From Oceanobacillus sp. Castelsardo (GTDB lineage Bacteria; Bacillota; Bacilli; Bacillales; Amphibacillaceae): a DNA stretch of 64,000 nucleotides. Below the pieces are notes generated by a model. It was given only the letters and a program-made list of their open reading frames with translations, made no database searches and was not told where the DNA came from. The position numbers were made by a program, and so were the translations under genes. Shown here in pieces: positions 50,157 to 64,000 of the stretch (positions are counted from its first letter, which is position 1; every line of letters starts with the position of its first letter). Location: NCBI RefSeq assembly GCF_001659985.1, contig NZ_LYCS01000003.1:1-64000 (forward strand), given 5' to 3'.

Positions 50157-51485
50157 TTACGACAATCTTGCAATCATTCTTTTGTTCTCTTGGTCTACTA
50201 TCAAAACGTTTTTGTCTTCATTTACACGTTCAATGTTTGCACCAAGAGAGGCTAGTTTTCCTGCTAAATCCACATAACCACGATCTAGATGTTTTAATTC
50301 GGTTACTCTAGTATATCCATCAGATACTAAGCCAGCTAATATGAGCGCAGCAGCAGCACGTAGGTCAGTTGCAGCAACTTCTGCACCTTGTAACTCTGAA
50401 GGTCCCTCAATAATTACGCTACGTCCTTCAATTTTCATTTTTGCATTCATACGTCTAAATTCTTCCACATGCATAAAGCGATTTTCGAATACTGTTTCGG
50501 TAATCACGCTAGTTCCTTTTGCTTGAAGCATTAAGGCCATTAATTGTGATTGCATATCCGTTGGAAAACCAGGGTATGGTAATGTTTTAATATCTGTTGC
50601 CTTTAACTTTCCTTCTTTCGGTCCGATGACACGTAACCCACGTTTTTCTTCTTTTACGGTAACGTTCATTTCTTCTAATTTAGAAATAACGGAACGAAGA
50701 TGGTCTGCTTCTGCATTTTCTATTAAAACATTTCCACCAGTAATTGCAGCTGCTACCATAAATGTACCTGCTTCAATTCGGTCCGGGATAATAGAATGAT
50801 TGGCACCTTTTAATTTTTCCACTCCAGTAATACGAATCGTTTCCGTACCTGCACCAACAATCTTAGCACCCATTTTATTTAAATAATTTGCCAAGTCTAC
50901 AATTTCAGGTTCTTTTGCACAGTTTTCTATTATAGAAGTTCCATCTGCCAATGCAGCAGCCATAATAATATTTTCAGTTGCACCAACACTTGGCATATCT
51001 AAATAAACTTTTGCTCCTTTAAGACGTCCATCAACTTTTGCTTCAACAAAACCATTGCCTACATGAATGTCAGCACCCATCGCTTCAAAGCCCTTTAAGT
51101 GTAGGTCAATTGGTCGTGATCCGATTGCACAGCCACCTGGCATTGCAACTTTCGCATGACCATAGCGGGCTAAAAGTGGTCCCAGCACTAATACAGAAGC
51201 GCGCATTTTTCGTACATACTCAAATGGAGCCTCTGTCGTTAATTCCTTGGAAGCATCAATTTCTACTGTATTTTTATCAGGATCAAAGTTAACATCAACG
51301 TTCATACTTCTTAATACTTCATTTATTGTATATACATCTGCTAGAACAGGCACTTCAGTAATGATACTCTTACCTTCACTTGCAATTAAACTTGCAGCAA
51401 TAACCGGAAGAACCGCATTCTTGGCACCTTCTACACGAACAGTACCATTTAATTGGTGTCCGCCTCTTACGATGATTTTTTCCAT
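50157..51485 (-). CDS. murA: UDP-N-acetylglucosamine 1-carboxyvinyltransferase
   Basis: 442 residues from the ATG at 51485 (AAGGAG upstream), which gives the usual start [20 protein letters not shown]. The catalytic Cys loop [15 protein letters not shown] is present (Cys about 119), so it is expected to be fosfomycin sensitive. First committed step of peptidoglycan synthesis. It follows ywmB by 34 bp in the ywzB-ywmB-murA order of B. subtilis. Confidence 0.95.
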   Translation of the reverse strand: MEKIIVRGGHQLNGTVRVEGAKNAVLPVIAASLIASEGKSIITEVPVLADVYTINEVLRSMNVDVNFDPDKNTVEIDASKELTTEAPFEYVRKMRASVLVLGPLLARYGHAKVAMPGGCAIGSRPIDLHLKGFEAMGADIHVGNGFVEAKVDGRLKGAKVYLDMPSVGATENIIMAAALADGTSIIENCAKEPEIVDLANYLNKMGAKIVGAGTETIRITGVEKLKGANHSIIPDRIEAGTFMVAAAITGGNVLIENAEADHLRSVISKLEEMNVTVKEEKRGLRVIGPKEGKLKATDIKTLPYPGFPTDMQSQLMALMLQAKGTSVITETVFENRFMHVEEFRRMNAKMKIEGRSVIIEGPSELQGAEVAATDLRAAAALILAGLVSDGYTRVTELKHLDRGYVDLAGKLASLGANIERVNEDKNVLIVDQENKRMIARLS

Positions 51486-51519
51486 GTTACAAATCTCCTT
51501 CAGATCCATTTTCACTATA

Positions 51520-52227
51520 TTAATATTCATTTATTAGGATAGGTGTTCCTAAAGTCACTTCTGTATGTCCATTTTTTTCTTGGGTTATTGCAATTTGGAC
51601 GTTTGTCGGTATTTCTTCTATTGTTATCTTTTCATCCCATTTTTCTGTATATCCATAAATATATTTACGTTCTATATTTGTTGTTGTGTCTAATTGTGTT
51701 TTTGTATGTTGAAGATTTAAAAAATTCATCAATTCTTTTTCAAATACACCATTATGTATTATACCACCGGACTCAGTTTTAAGCCACGAAAATATTCGTT
51801 TATTACTTGTAAAATATTTACTTAATATGGAATGAATGACACTCTGATACTCAGATTTTATCTCTTGATTCCAAGTATTTCCTTCGATAACTACTGTTAG
51901 TTCAGGATAACTTTCTTTCATTTTAGGTAATATAACATTATATGTTACGTTAACACTCTTCCCTTTATGAGTGTCTCTAAACTGAAATTTTATTATATTT
52001 TCATTTTCTATCCTAGAGCCTTTATAACTATTTTTTAATTCATTCAAGATTTTATTAATAGAGCTCCCATTCAACTTTTCCTTGGTAATAACTTGCCACT
52101 CTTTAACAGGTAATTGTTGATCTGTAACAAAATCAGCTAATTGTTCTATTTCTGAAATACCTTTTCCTTGAACGGAAGCAACTGAAGTGATCATAAATAA
52201 TATAGAGATTAGTAACATTCTTTTCAT
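51520..52227 (-). CDS. ywmB: YwmB-family exported protein
   Basis: 235 residues with an N-terminal signal peptide ([21 protein letters not shown]). It resembles YwmB of Bacillus, a secreted protein of unknown function whose fold led to the label TATA-box binding in databases; no DNA-binding role is implied. Its position directly upstream of murA supports the call. A GGGGGGG run stands 6 nt before the ATG. Confidence 0.78.
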   Translation of the reverse strand: MKRMLLISILFMITSVASVQGKGISEIEQLADFVTDQQLPVKEWQVITKEKLNGSSINKILNELKNSYKGSRIENENIIKFQFRDTHKGKSVNVTYNVILPKMKESYPELTVVIEGNTWNQEIKSEYQSVIHSILSKYFTSNKRIFSWLKTESGGIIHNGVFEKELMNFLNLQHTKTQLDTTTNIERKYIYGYTEKWDEKITIEEIPTNVQIAITQEKNGHTEVTLGTPILINEY

Positions 52228-52326
52228 AAAAAACCCCCCCGGTTAATTCTGCTATTCACAGTATTGACCCAAGAGGTTATTATATATACTTATAAAGTTA
52301 TAGAATACTAGAGTTATTCTTATACA

Positions 52327-52557
52327 TTAAAACAAGAAGATAAGATCATTTGACCACTGTACAATTTCTAAGAAAAATCGGCTTACACCAGAACCAATTA
52401 CAATTGCAATAAAGAATAATAAAATCCTCGCCTCTGTTACCTTTCCCTTTTTAATAATTGATGAAATATCCACTGTTAATAGCACGCGCCACGTAATGTA
52501 TATAAATAAAAAGTGCGAAAAAATACTGACTAATGCCCATTGTCCAATTGATAACAT
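52327..52557 (-). CDS. ywzB: DUF1146 membrane protein YwzB
   Basis: 76 residues from the ATG at 52557 (AAGGTGG upstream); a much longer frame is open but lacks a ribosome site and family similarity. Two transmembrane helices, start MLSIGQWALVSIFSHFLF, middle KKGKVTEARILL and end SRFFLEIVQWSNDLIFL match the DUF1146/YwzB family. The function is unknown. It is conserved between the atp operon and murA in Bacillaceae. Confidence 0.85.
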   Translation of the reverse strand: MLSIGQWALVSIFSHFLFIYITWRVLLTVDISSIIKKGKVTEARILLFFIAIVIGSGVSRFFLEIVQWSNDLIFLF

Positions 52558-53032
52558 ATACAACCACCTTATTCTTTTTCTACCTGTTACTTTGCCACGA
52601 ATAAATAAAAAAGTCAAAAATAGATAAAGAGTATAATTTTTTAGACCTTTTTGTCCAGATAAAAAAGATAAGCCTACGCATCCAATACTCGCCCCACTGT
52701 AACGATTCGAATAAATACAACTAAAGTATCTGACCAAAAGCATGTCGAATGAGAAGTTTTTTAATAGAATAATAGAATCATTTCCTAGGAAATAGCGATT
52801 AAAGTAGAAAAATTAATTTTCCTGCTAGTTATAAGACTATTTATAAGAAGAATGTGGGTTTTCGGAGAATTGCGTCGGTATGGATTATACAAAACTAATG
52901 AGAGGCCAATAAAAACTCTATAGATAGTCAATAAAATTTCTTATCGTTTTTAAATACGGATGCGTGCGCGACCTTTCCTAATGAACCCATAGTGACAGCC
53001 TTCTTCTCGGTTGAATACTTTCAAATTTCTAG
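52558..53032. other. Intergenic region upstream of ywzB
   Basis: About 475 bp. It should hold the ywzB-ywmB-murA promoter; none is fixed with confidence. No gene is supported. Confidence 0.4.
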
Positions 53033-53637
53033 TCAAGTCAACCGTGACAACACCTCTCTCGGTTGACTTCTTCCTTAATTTCCCTCCAAGTCGACCGTGA
53101 CGGCACCTCTCTCGGTTGACCTCTTCCTAATTTCCTGCCAAGTCGACCGTGACAACACCTCTCTCGGTTGACTTCTTCCTAATTTCCATCCAAGTCGACC
53201 GTGACAACACCTCTCTCGGTTGACTTCTTCCTAATTTCCATCCAAGTCAACCGTGACGGCACCTCTCTCGGTTGACTTCTTCCTAATTTCCTGCCAGGTC
53301 AACCGTGACAGCATCTCTCTCGGTTGACTTCTTCCTAATTTCCTGCCAAGTCAACTGTGACAACACCTCTCTCGGTTGACCTCTTCCTAATTTCCCTCCA
53401 AGTCGACCGTGACGGCACCTCTCTCGGTTGACTTCTTCCTAATTTCCTTCCAAGTCAACTGTGACAACACCTCTCTCGGTTTACTTCTTCCTAATTTCCT
53501 GCCAGGTCAACCGTGATAACACCCCTCTCGGTTTACTTCTTCCTAATTTCCTTCCAAGTCGACCGTGACAACCTCTCTCTCGGTTGACCTCTTCTAACTT
53601 TCCCTCCATGTCAACCCTGACAACCAGTTTCACGTTA
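53033..53637. repeat. 52-bp tandem array, family III (GTCRACCG / CGGTTGAC)
   Basis: Eleven full 52-bp units and a partial twelfth. Each reads AAGTCGACCGTGACAACACC, then TCTCTCGGTTGACTTCTTCC, then TAATTTCCATCC. The arms AAGTCRACCG and CGGTTGACTT are inverted and would form a hairpin with a 15-nt loop. It lies between the atpC terminator and the ywzB gene. The sequence is unrelated to families I and II but has the same 52-bp period as family I. No gene. Confidence 0.9.
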
Positions 53638-53761
53638 ATAGCGCTTGTCATTATTGATATATTCTTTGGATATTACAAAAATATAAACAAAACATAATTC
53701 CTCTATAGCAAAAGTGTACACGATTATATTGATACAACTAACCTAGGGTTCAATGAAACAA

Positions 53762-53797
53762 AAAATCCCCTGCAACAAAGTCGCAAGAGATTTTTAC
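53762..53797 (-). terminator. Intrinsic terminator of the atp operon
   Basis: AATCTCTTGC / GTTGCAGGGGATT imperfect stem on the minus strand followed by TTTTTTG, just after the atpC stop. Confidence 0.8.
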
Positions 53798-53799
53798 TA

Positions 53800-54240
<441 letters not shown>

Positions 54241-54314
54241 TCACGTTACCCCTTTGTTCCCTCTTTTAGAACTAATTTCAGAAGCCACGCTAAGCGGTCG
54301 CCTCCGCTTTTCAT

Positions 54315-55736
<1,422 letters not shown>

Positions 55737-55757
55737 CTAGCGTTTAGATGGAAAAAA

Positions 55758-56621
<864 letters not shown>

Positions 56622-56699
56622 TCACCACACTTTCGGGAACATGAGGATAGATGTCAGAAATCGGGGTTTTTCGCACCGATTTCCGCATCTTTATTCTAA

Positions 56700-57003
56700 T
56701 ATTATCCGTCTAGCTCCAGCGCCCAGCAACTAGCAGATCTTTTTGGTGGGGCGAGCGTTAGCGCAGTCCCAAACTTCACACTTCTTCACTACGATAAGTT
56801 AACATCGGTTAAAGTTTAAGGAAGGCCGACTAAGTACGGCCTTTGCGGCCAACGTCGGCATACCCCTATGAAGGGGCATGTTTCCTTTATCTCATTGCAG
56901 TAGGAGATTGTCCGATTAAGACCGCCGCTTTGCGCGGCAACTTCGGACCACCTGGCATGGCCAGGCGCAGTTTGTACGTTGCTAGACGGGCGCTTGCGCT
57001 TTT
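56700..57003 (-). repeat. Dispersed structured repeat D3 between atpA and atpG
   Basis: A GC-richer block of about 300 bp with several stems: GCCGACGTTGGCC-type arms around the GGCCGCAAAGGCC core, GCCGCGCAAAGCGGC, CCTGGCCATGCCAGG and CATGCCCCTTCATAGGGGTATG. Both ends carry CCGTCTAGC inverted (CTAGCTCCAGCGCC at the left end), like known dispersed repeats of Bacillaceae genomes. No open frame of note. It would be part of the atp mRNA. Confidence 0.75.
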
Positions 57004-57004
57004 G

Positions 57005-59074
<2,070 letters not shown>

Positions 59075-59078
<4 letters not shown>

Positions 59079-59599
59079 CGCTCTTCTCCTACCTCTTTAA
59101 GATAATCATTAATCAATCTTTCTTGATCTTTTTCATTTAGTTCTTTTTCAATTACTTTACTAGCAATTAAAACGGATAATGAAGCAACTTGATCTTGAAG
59201 TGCTTGTAATGCTTGCTCTTTTTCGTTTTGAATTTCTTGTTGTGCCTGTTTCTTTATACGTTCTGCTTCTTTACGAGCAGTCTCGATAATTTCTTGTTCT
59301 TGTTTCGCTCCGGCAACTTTTGCATCTTCAAACATTTTCTGTGCTTCTTGTTTTACTTGATTCAATTCGGCCTGAGCTTTCCCGGCAGCTTCTTCCGCTT
59401 CTTTACGGTTTTTCTCAGCTATTTCTATTTCATTCGCAACATATTCTTCACGTTTTTGCATCATGTTTACTACTGGACCCCAAGCAAATTTCTTGAGTAA
59501 TAATAGCAATACAAGGAAGAAGAATAGCTGCGTTAGCATGTCTCCTATGTATAATCCACCTAACGCTGCATATACATGAGAATTCGCAAATACCTGCAC
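59075..59599 (-). CDS. atpF: ATP synthase Fo subunit b
   Basis: 174 residues from the GTG at 59599, with AAAGGAG 8 nt upstream; a GTG six codons earlier overlaps that site. One transmembrane helix (about 20-38, MLTQLFFFLVLLLLLKKFAW) and a long charged coiled coil. Forms the peripheral stalk as a dimer. The 273-bp gap to atpE contains a D1 element. Confidence 0.93.
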
Positions 59600-59725
59600 A
59601 AAATTCACTCCTTTCACCTTTATCAGTGAATATTACAGTTTCCTATAAAAAGCTACTTACCTGCATGAAAACAACGGCGAAGTTTGTTTTTTAAAAAATC
59701 CCCTTCGCCATTTATTAGAAAACAC

Positions 59726-59834
59726 GGCATTCGCTTTTAGACTAGGTGAATGCCTTAGTTGCACTTATGCAAACTCTTTACGGTGGGGCGAGTAATTGGA
59801 GAGCCCCAGACGGGAAAGATTTTATACTTTCCTT
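59726..59834 (-). repeat. Dispersed element D1 between atpE and atpF
   Basis: On the plus strand GGCATTCGCTTTTAGACTAG, GTGAATGCCTTAGTTGCAC, then GAGTAATTGG and an end TTTATACTTTCC. The GGCATTC/GAATGCC arms form a hairpin. Copies at 37.3, 61.1 and (degenerate) 19.6 kb. Orientation given is nominal. Confidence 0.7.
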
Positions 59835-59872
59835 ACCGCTTAAAATATCTATAGACTTTAGTTAAAAATAAA

Positions 59873-60115
<243 letters not shown>

Positions 60116-60137
60116 TTATTATTTCCAATTTTAACTA

Positions 60138-60180
60138 AGAGGTTGTTCCAAAAGACCGGTTGTCCTCCTTTTGAACAAAC
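60138..60180 (-). repeat. Dispersed hairpin element D2 between atpB and atpE
   Basis: GAGGTTGTTCCAAAAG ... CCTCCTTTTGAACAA, an inverted repeat with arms TTGTTCMAAAAG / CTTTTGAACAA. Two related copies lie upstream of atpI at 61.6-61.7 kb. Confidence 0.65.
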
Positions 60181-60212
60181 ACTAGTAAATTAAAACTGGT
60201 TGAGTCACTAAA

Positions 60213-60959
<747 letters not shown>

Positions 60960-61050
60960 TCAGATTTATAGTATCTAGATAACTCTTTGATTGCCAATAG
61001 ACAATCTTTCCGCAGTAGGAAGCATTTCTCTCCTATCCGCTTAGTAAGCT

Positions 61051-61152
61051 TGACATTCTCTATAGAGTGGCTGAATGCCTTAGTCACATTTATGCAAATC
61101 TTTACGGTTTGGATGAGTAATTGGGCTCCTAAGAGAAGTTTTATACTTTCCT
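61051..61152 (-). repeat. Dispersed element D1 between atpI and atpB
   Basis: GACATTCTCTATAGAGTGG, CTGAATGCCTTAGTCACA, TTTATGCAAATCTTTACGG, GAGTAATTGG and TTTATACTTTCC, the same order of blocks as the 59.7-kb copy. It makes up most of the 243-bp gap between atpI and atpB. Confidence 0.7.
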
Positions 61153-61187
61153 CCCTGCAAAAAAATCTACCAACATATGAGTAACTT

Positions 61188-61580
61188 TTACGATTCTTTC
61201 ACTTTCTTCTTCTGTTTGATAATTTCTAGAATCATGTCAAATAGAATAATAAGATAAGAAGATAAAATCCCTATAGCTACACCCATAATATGGAAGATCT
61301 CTTGATAACGTAGTGCTAGTAAAACCCCTATAGCTGCTGAAGCTAGTCGTGAGAAAACACCTAATCCACTCCGAGCTGCGCCAGTATCCACAACAGATTT
61401 ACCAAATGCATCGGTTTTTCGCTGTAATAACCATAAATTATAAAAGCTTATGGCTGTTCCTAAGATTAGACCGTTAAAAACACGGGTATATGGTGTAAAG
61501 CCAGCTCCTAGCACTAATATCGACAGAAGATAGAGCATCCACTTACGTTGTCGTCGAACCATACTTTCATATTCTGACAT
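61188..61580 (-). CDS. atpI: ATP synthase-associated protein AtpI
   Basis: 130 residues, four hydrophobic helices, N-terminus MSEYESMVRRQRKWM and a basic C-terminus. First gene of the operon, as in other Bacillaceae. AtpI helps c-ring assembly and is linked to Mg2+ uptake in alkaliphilic Bacillus. GGAGAGAG precedes the ATG. Confidence 0.88.
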   Translation of the reverse strand: MSEYESMVRRQRKWMLYLLSILVLGAGFTPYTRVFNGLILGTAISFYNLWLLQRKTDAFGKSVVDTGAARSGLGVFSRLASAAIGVLLALRYQEIFHIMGVAIGILSSYLIILFDMILEIIKQKKKVKES

Positions 61581-61600
61581 TTTCTCTCTCCTATTTCTTT

Positions 61601-61722
61601 AGAGGATGTTCAAATAGTTGTTTTATCCTCCATTTGAACAACACCTTTATGCTTAGTTATGAAGCCCCGAATTGTCCTAATCCTTTTAGAGATGTTCAAA
61701 TATTCCTTCTTTTGAACACGCA
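61601..61722 (-). repeat. Two D2 hairpin elements upstream of atpI
   Basis: AGAGGATGTTCAAATAG ... CCATTTGAACAACACC (61601-61645) and AGAGATGTTCAAATAT ... CTTTTGAACACGCAC (61687-61722). The TGTTCAAA / TTTGAACA arms can pair in each. They would lie in the atp leader RNA. Confidence 0.65.
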
Positions 61723-61868
61723 CTTTTAGGAAACCATTTGCCATCATTTCGTTGTTATTCAGCATTTTTTTCATGTTTATGACAGTAAGGATATGAAACT
61801 AATATGTATTTAAAGTTTTCACTATCTGTATGTTGTTTATTGAAAACCTTACCATCCCACACTAAGTT

Positions 61869-61898
61869 AGTTTACATTAGCTTGACTACCATTGTCAA
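61869..61898 (-). promoter_or_regulatory. Candidate atp operon promoter
   Basis: On the minus strand a consensus -35 TTGACA (61898-61893), 18-bp spacer and -10 TAAACT (61874-61869). It is about 290 bp upstream of atpI and the only strong -35 in the 585-bp gap 61581-62165. TTTACATTA occurs twice as a direct repeat on the plus strand (61871 and 61916), flanking the -35. Confidence 0.5.
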
Positions 61899-62155
61899 TT
61901 GCTTTAGTAAGATAATTTACATTAATTTAGTGATGGTAAAAAGTGTTATTTCTCAAGGTAATTCCTTCACTTTTTCTTTACACTCATACTACCACAATAT
62001 CCTCATCGAGATGTCGTTAAATCAAAGGTTTTTTTACTCTATTATTGACAAATTTGTGAACGATTATAATTCTACAATTTTCGACTAGAAAACTAAGCGT
62101 TCATCACTTTGCGAATGCATTTACAATAGAGAGAGCAAGCTATCTTATCCGCCGA

Positions 62156-62195
62156 AAACAGCCGATCAAAAGAGTCTTTTCCTCTCTTGATCGGC
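62156..62195 (-). terminator. Terminator built into the end of the subtilase gene
   Basis: GCCGATCAAGAGAG / CTCTTTTGATCGGC stem followed by TGTTTTC on the minus strand. The last codons (A-D-Q-E-R-K-R-L-F stop) lie inside the stem. Confidence 0.8.
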
Positions 62196-64000
62196 CTTAT
62201 TTATCATTAATATTGTTTCATAGCTTTCATACGTTCCATCCTCTAGATACACCGTTATAATTGCCACGTAATGTCCTGGATTCCCGATTTCTTCCTTTTT
62301 CATTTCTCCCTCATTCATTCCAATTTGCAACTCTTCCGTTGTTAATAACGTTCGGTCAAAAATTAGTGTCTGTGGATCATATAAATCTACTTTCACCTTT
62401 TCAGCAGGTTCTGTGACATATAGTTGATACGTGTAAGATTCATCTGAAAAAGGCTTTAAAGCAAACTGAAATCCCATCGCCTTTGGATTATCTGTTGTTT
62501 GATTAATAAATAAATATGGCAATTGGTAGGTTTGATCACTATCTTTTCTAGTTAATTTTAACCATCCTTGCTGTAAGCCTTCCTCAACTTGCGGACTAGT
62601 TATCGATAATTTTACCGGAATTGTCTTCGTTTCTTGTTTATTCACAGTAAATGTTTGCGGTAATTCCCAAGTGATTCCTTTTTGTTTCTTTGGTATATCA
62701 AAATAATAGGTTTGGTCTTGATTTGTTTGATTTTCTATTTTGACTTGAACTATTTTTGTTTCATTATACTGATCAACTTTACCAAAGGATAATTTTGCCC
62801 CATGTATTATTGCAACGGTTTCAATTGCATTACTTGGTTGAATTTCACCCATTCCTTGAATGATTGGATCTAGAAGATTTCCTTCCTCATCTTTTAATGG
62901 TATTGCCGTTGTCTCTATTGCCCCATAAATTTGGTCAATAGTCCAATCAGGATGTGCTTCTTTTATTAATGCGATGACCCCCGCAACATGTGGTGCTGCC
63001 ATACTTGTTCCTTGTAAAGATTGATATCCTCCAGGGACAGTACTTAATATATTTGTACCTGGGGCTAATATATCTGGCTTAATATCCCAATTCACTGTTA
63101 CCGGCCCTCTAGAACTGAAAGGAGCAATCGTTGTATCTATCTCCTCATAAGCTGTCTCAAGGTAAACTGAATCATTGGCCACTTGTCTATCAAGCCATTC
63201 GCCATCTTCTTTGGAAATCATCGCTACTGGAATTTCAATTGGTTCTTCCCCTGTATCAATCGATCCACTTATCATGTCGTCCTCATTATTCGCAATTAAT
63301 ACAGCCTTCGCTCCTTTTTGTTCCGCTTCTTTTGCCAAATCATAAAAAGGAATATCGCTCCGTTTTAATAAAGCAATTTTACCGTACATATTTTCTTCTT
63401 CCGCAGCTTTTACAATTTTGTGTGATTTTTCTAAATCCCATGGAACGGATCCCATCATTACTTGAATAAGAAAAGGTCGATTCGATTTCGGCTCCACAAG
63501 GTAAGGTATTTTTTGCGGATTCGTAGCAGCTCCTACTGAAAAAGCCTTTGATGCTGTCGCTGGTGCCCCAACGGTCCAATGATTTGGTCCACTATTCCCA
63601 TTGGCAATAACAACCGGAATACCGAGTTCGACGGCACGGTTCACGGCTACACTTGTTGGATAATCAGGCCCATTCACGGAATTTCCTAGAGAAAGATTCA
63701 GTACATCTACTTCATCTTCTACAGCCTGTTCCAACGCTGCAATTACTTGTACCGATGTTCCAGCCCCTCCTGGTCCAAGGGCACGATATGCATAAATTTC
63801 CGCATCCGGGGCGACACCTTTTAAATCACCATCTGCTGCAATAATACCTGCAACGTGGGAACCATGACTAGTCGGGACACCTTCTTCTTTTAATGTTTCC
63901 ATTGGATCTTCGTCAAGGTCCACTAAATCATATCCAGCTTTATAATTATTAACAAGATCTGGGTGGTCATAATCAATACCTGTATCCACAACACCAACCT
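62166..64000 (-). CDS. Subtilisin-family (S8) serine protease, Vpr-like, 5' end cut
   Basis: About 611 residues visible; the frame runs off the window at VGVVDTGIDYDHPDL, so the signal peptide and propeptide are outside. Catalytic triad: Asp in VVDTGIDYDHPD, His in SHGSHVAGIIA, Ser in LQGTSMAAPHVAGV. A PA (protease-associated) insert lies between His and Ser (KIALLKRSDIPFYDL), as in Vpr of B. subtilis, followed by a Fn3-like C-terminal region. An exported protease. Confidence 0.9.
   Translation of the reverse strand, partial: VGVVDTGIDYDHPDLVNNYKAGYDLVDLDEDPMETLKEEGVPTSHGSHVAGIIAADGDLKGVAPDAEIYAYRALGPGGAGTSVQVIAALEQAVEDEVDVLNLSLGNSVNGPDYPTSVAVNRAVELGIPVVIANGNSGPNHWTVGAPATASKAFSVGAATNPQKIPYLVEPKSNRPFLIQVMMGSVPWDLEKSHKIVKAAEEENMYGKIALLKRSDIPFYDLAKEAEQKGAKAVLIANNEDDMISGSIDTGEEPIEIPVAMISKEDGEWLDRQVANDSVYLETAYEEIDTTIAPFSSRGPVTVNWDIKPDILAPGTNILSTVPGGYQSLQGTSMAAPHVAGVIALIKEAHPDWTIDQIYGAIETTAIPLKDEEGNLLDPIIQGMGEIQPSNAIETVAIIHGAKLSFGKVDQYNETKIVQVKIENQTNQDQTYYFDIPKKQKGITWELPQTFTVNKQETKTIPVKLSITSPQVEEGLQQGWLKLTRKDSDQTYQLPYLFINQTTDNPKAMGFQFALKPFSDESYTYQLYVTEPAEKVKVDLYDPQTLIFDRTLLTTEELQIGMNEGEMKKEEIGNPGHYVAIITVYLEDGTYESYETILMINKADQERKRLF

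Noticed and set aside
52327-52743. 138-residue version of YwzB
   Set aside because: The upstream part lacks a ribosome site and family similarity; the 76-residue form has AAGGTGG and the expected DUF1146 start.
56700-57003. Insertion sequence in the atp operon
   Set aside because: No transposase frame and no clear target duplication; it is a structured non-coding repeat.

Overview
The window looks like the chromosome of a low-GC, endospore-forming, flagellated member of the Bacillaceae, probably a halotolerant genus near Oceanobacillus, Ornithinibacillus or Virgibacillus. The genus is inferred; the family is well supported by spoIIID, spoIIQ, spoIID, comK, mbl, flhO/flhP and a complete F1Fo ATP synthase operon. 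From about 37 kb onward the gene order broadly follows the Bacillus subtilis backbone (fabZ, flhP, flhO, mbl, spoIIID, spoIIQ, spoIID, murA, ywmB, ywzB, atpCDGAHFEBI). Most genes lie on the minus strand.

Region 1 (0.4-27 kb, minus strand) is a large type VII secretion (T7SS) locus. In transcription order it holds: EssC, the FtsK/SpoIIIE-type motor; the ubiquitin-like YukD/EsaB; two WXG100 proteins; three paralogous lipoproteins; a secreted-type lipase with a C-terminal helical targeting domain; three small helical Esx-like partners; a fourth lipoprotein; a deletion-scarred second copy of the effector cassette; another WXG100 protein; a DUF6382-like/zinc-ribbon/FHA protein; a PP2C phosphatase; a transmembrane Ser/Thr kinase; a membrane protein with a heptad array of T-Q-V-L motifs; a 2453-residue Ig-like surface protein; and a membrane zinc-ribbon protein. 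EssB, EssA and EsaA are not seen. Kinase, phosphatase, two FHA proteins and an array of FHA-type threonine motifs together suggest a phospho-threonine circuit attached to the secretion motor.

Region 2 (27.8-38 kb) holds tagO, a four-helix protein resembling ATP synthase subunit c, a split ThrE-type exporter, zwf, an RND efflux pump with its lipoprotein adaptor, and a short comK. Region 3 (38-52.6 kb) is cell envelope, flagellar and sporulation genes, plus an AimR-like TPR protein with no DNA-binding domain and a NERD protein. Region 4 (53.8-61.6 kb) is the atp operon, interrupted by several dispersed structured repeats. The right edge cuts a Vpr-like subtilase.

A striking feature is the number of intergenic repeat arrays. 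Family II (21-bp GATATCAGC-type units) occurs only at the borders and module junctions of the T7SS locus (1-366, 8.2, 21.2 and 27.0 kb). Family I (52-bp ATGAGT...ACTCAT units) occurs at 19.7, 32.6 and 47 kb. Family III (52-bp units with GTCRACCG/CGGTTGAC arms) is at 53 kb. The periods, about 2 and 5 helical turns, are close to integral numbers of DNA turns. No rRNA, tRNA, CRISPR or transposase gene was seen.
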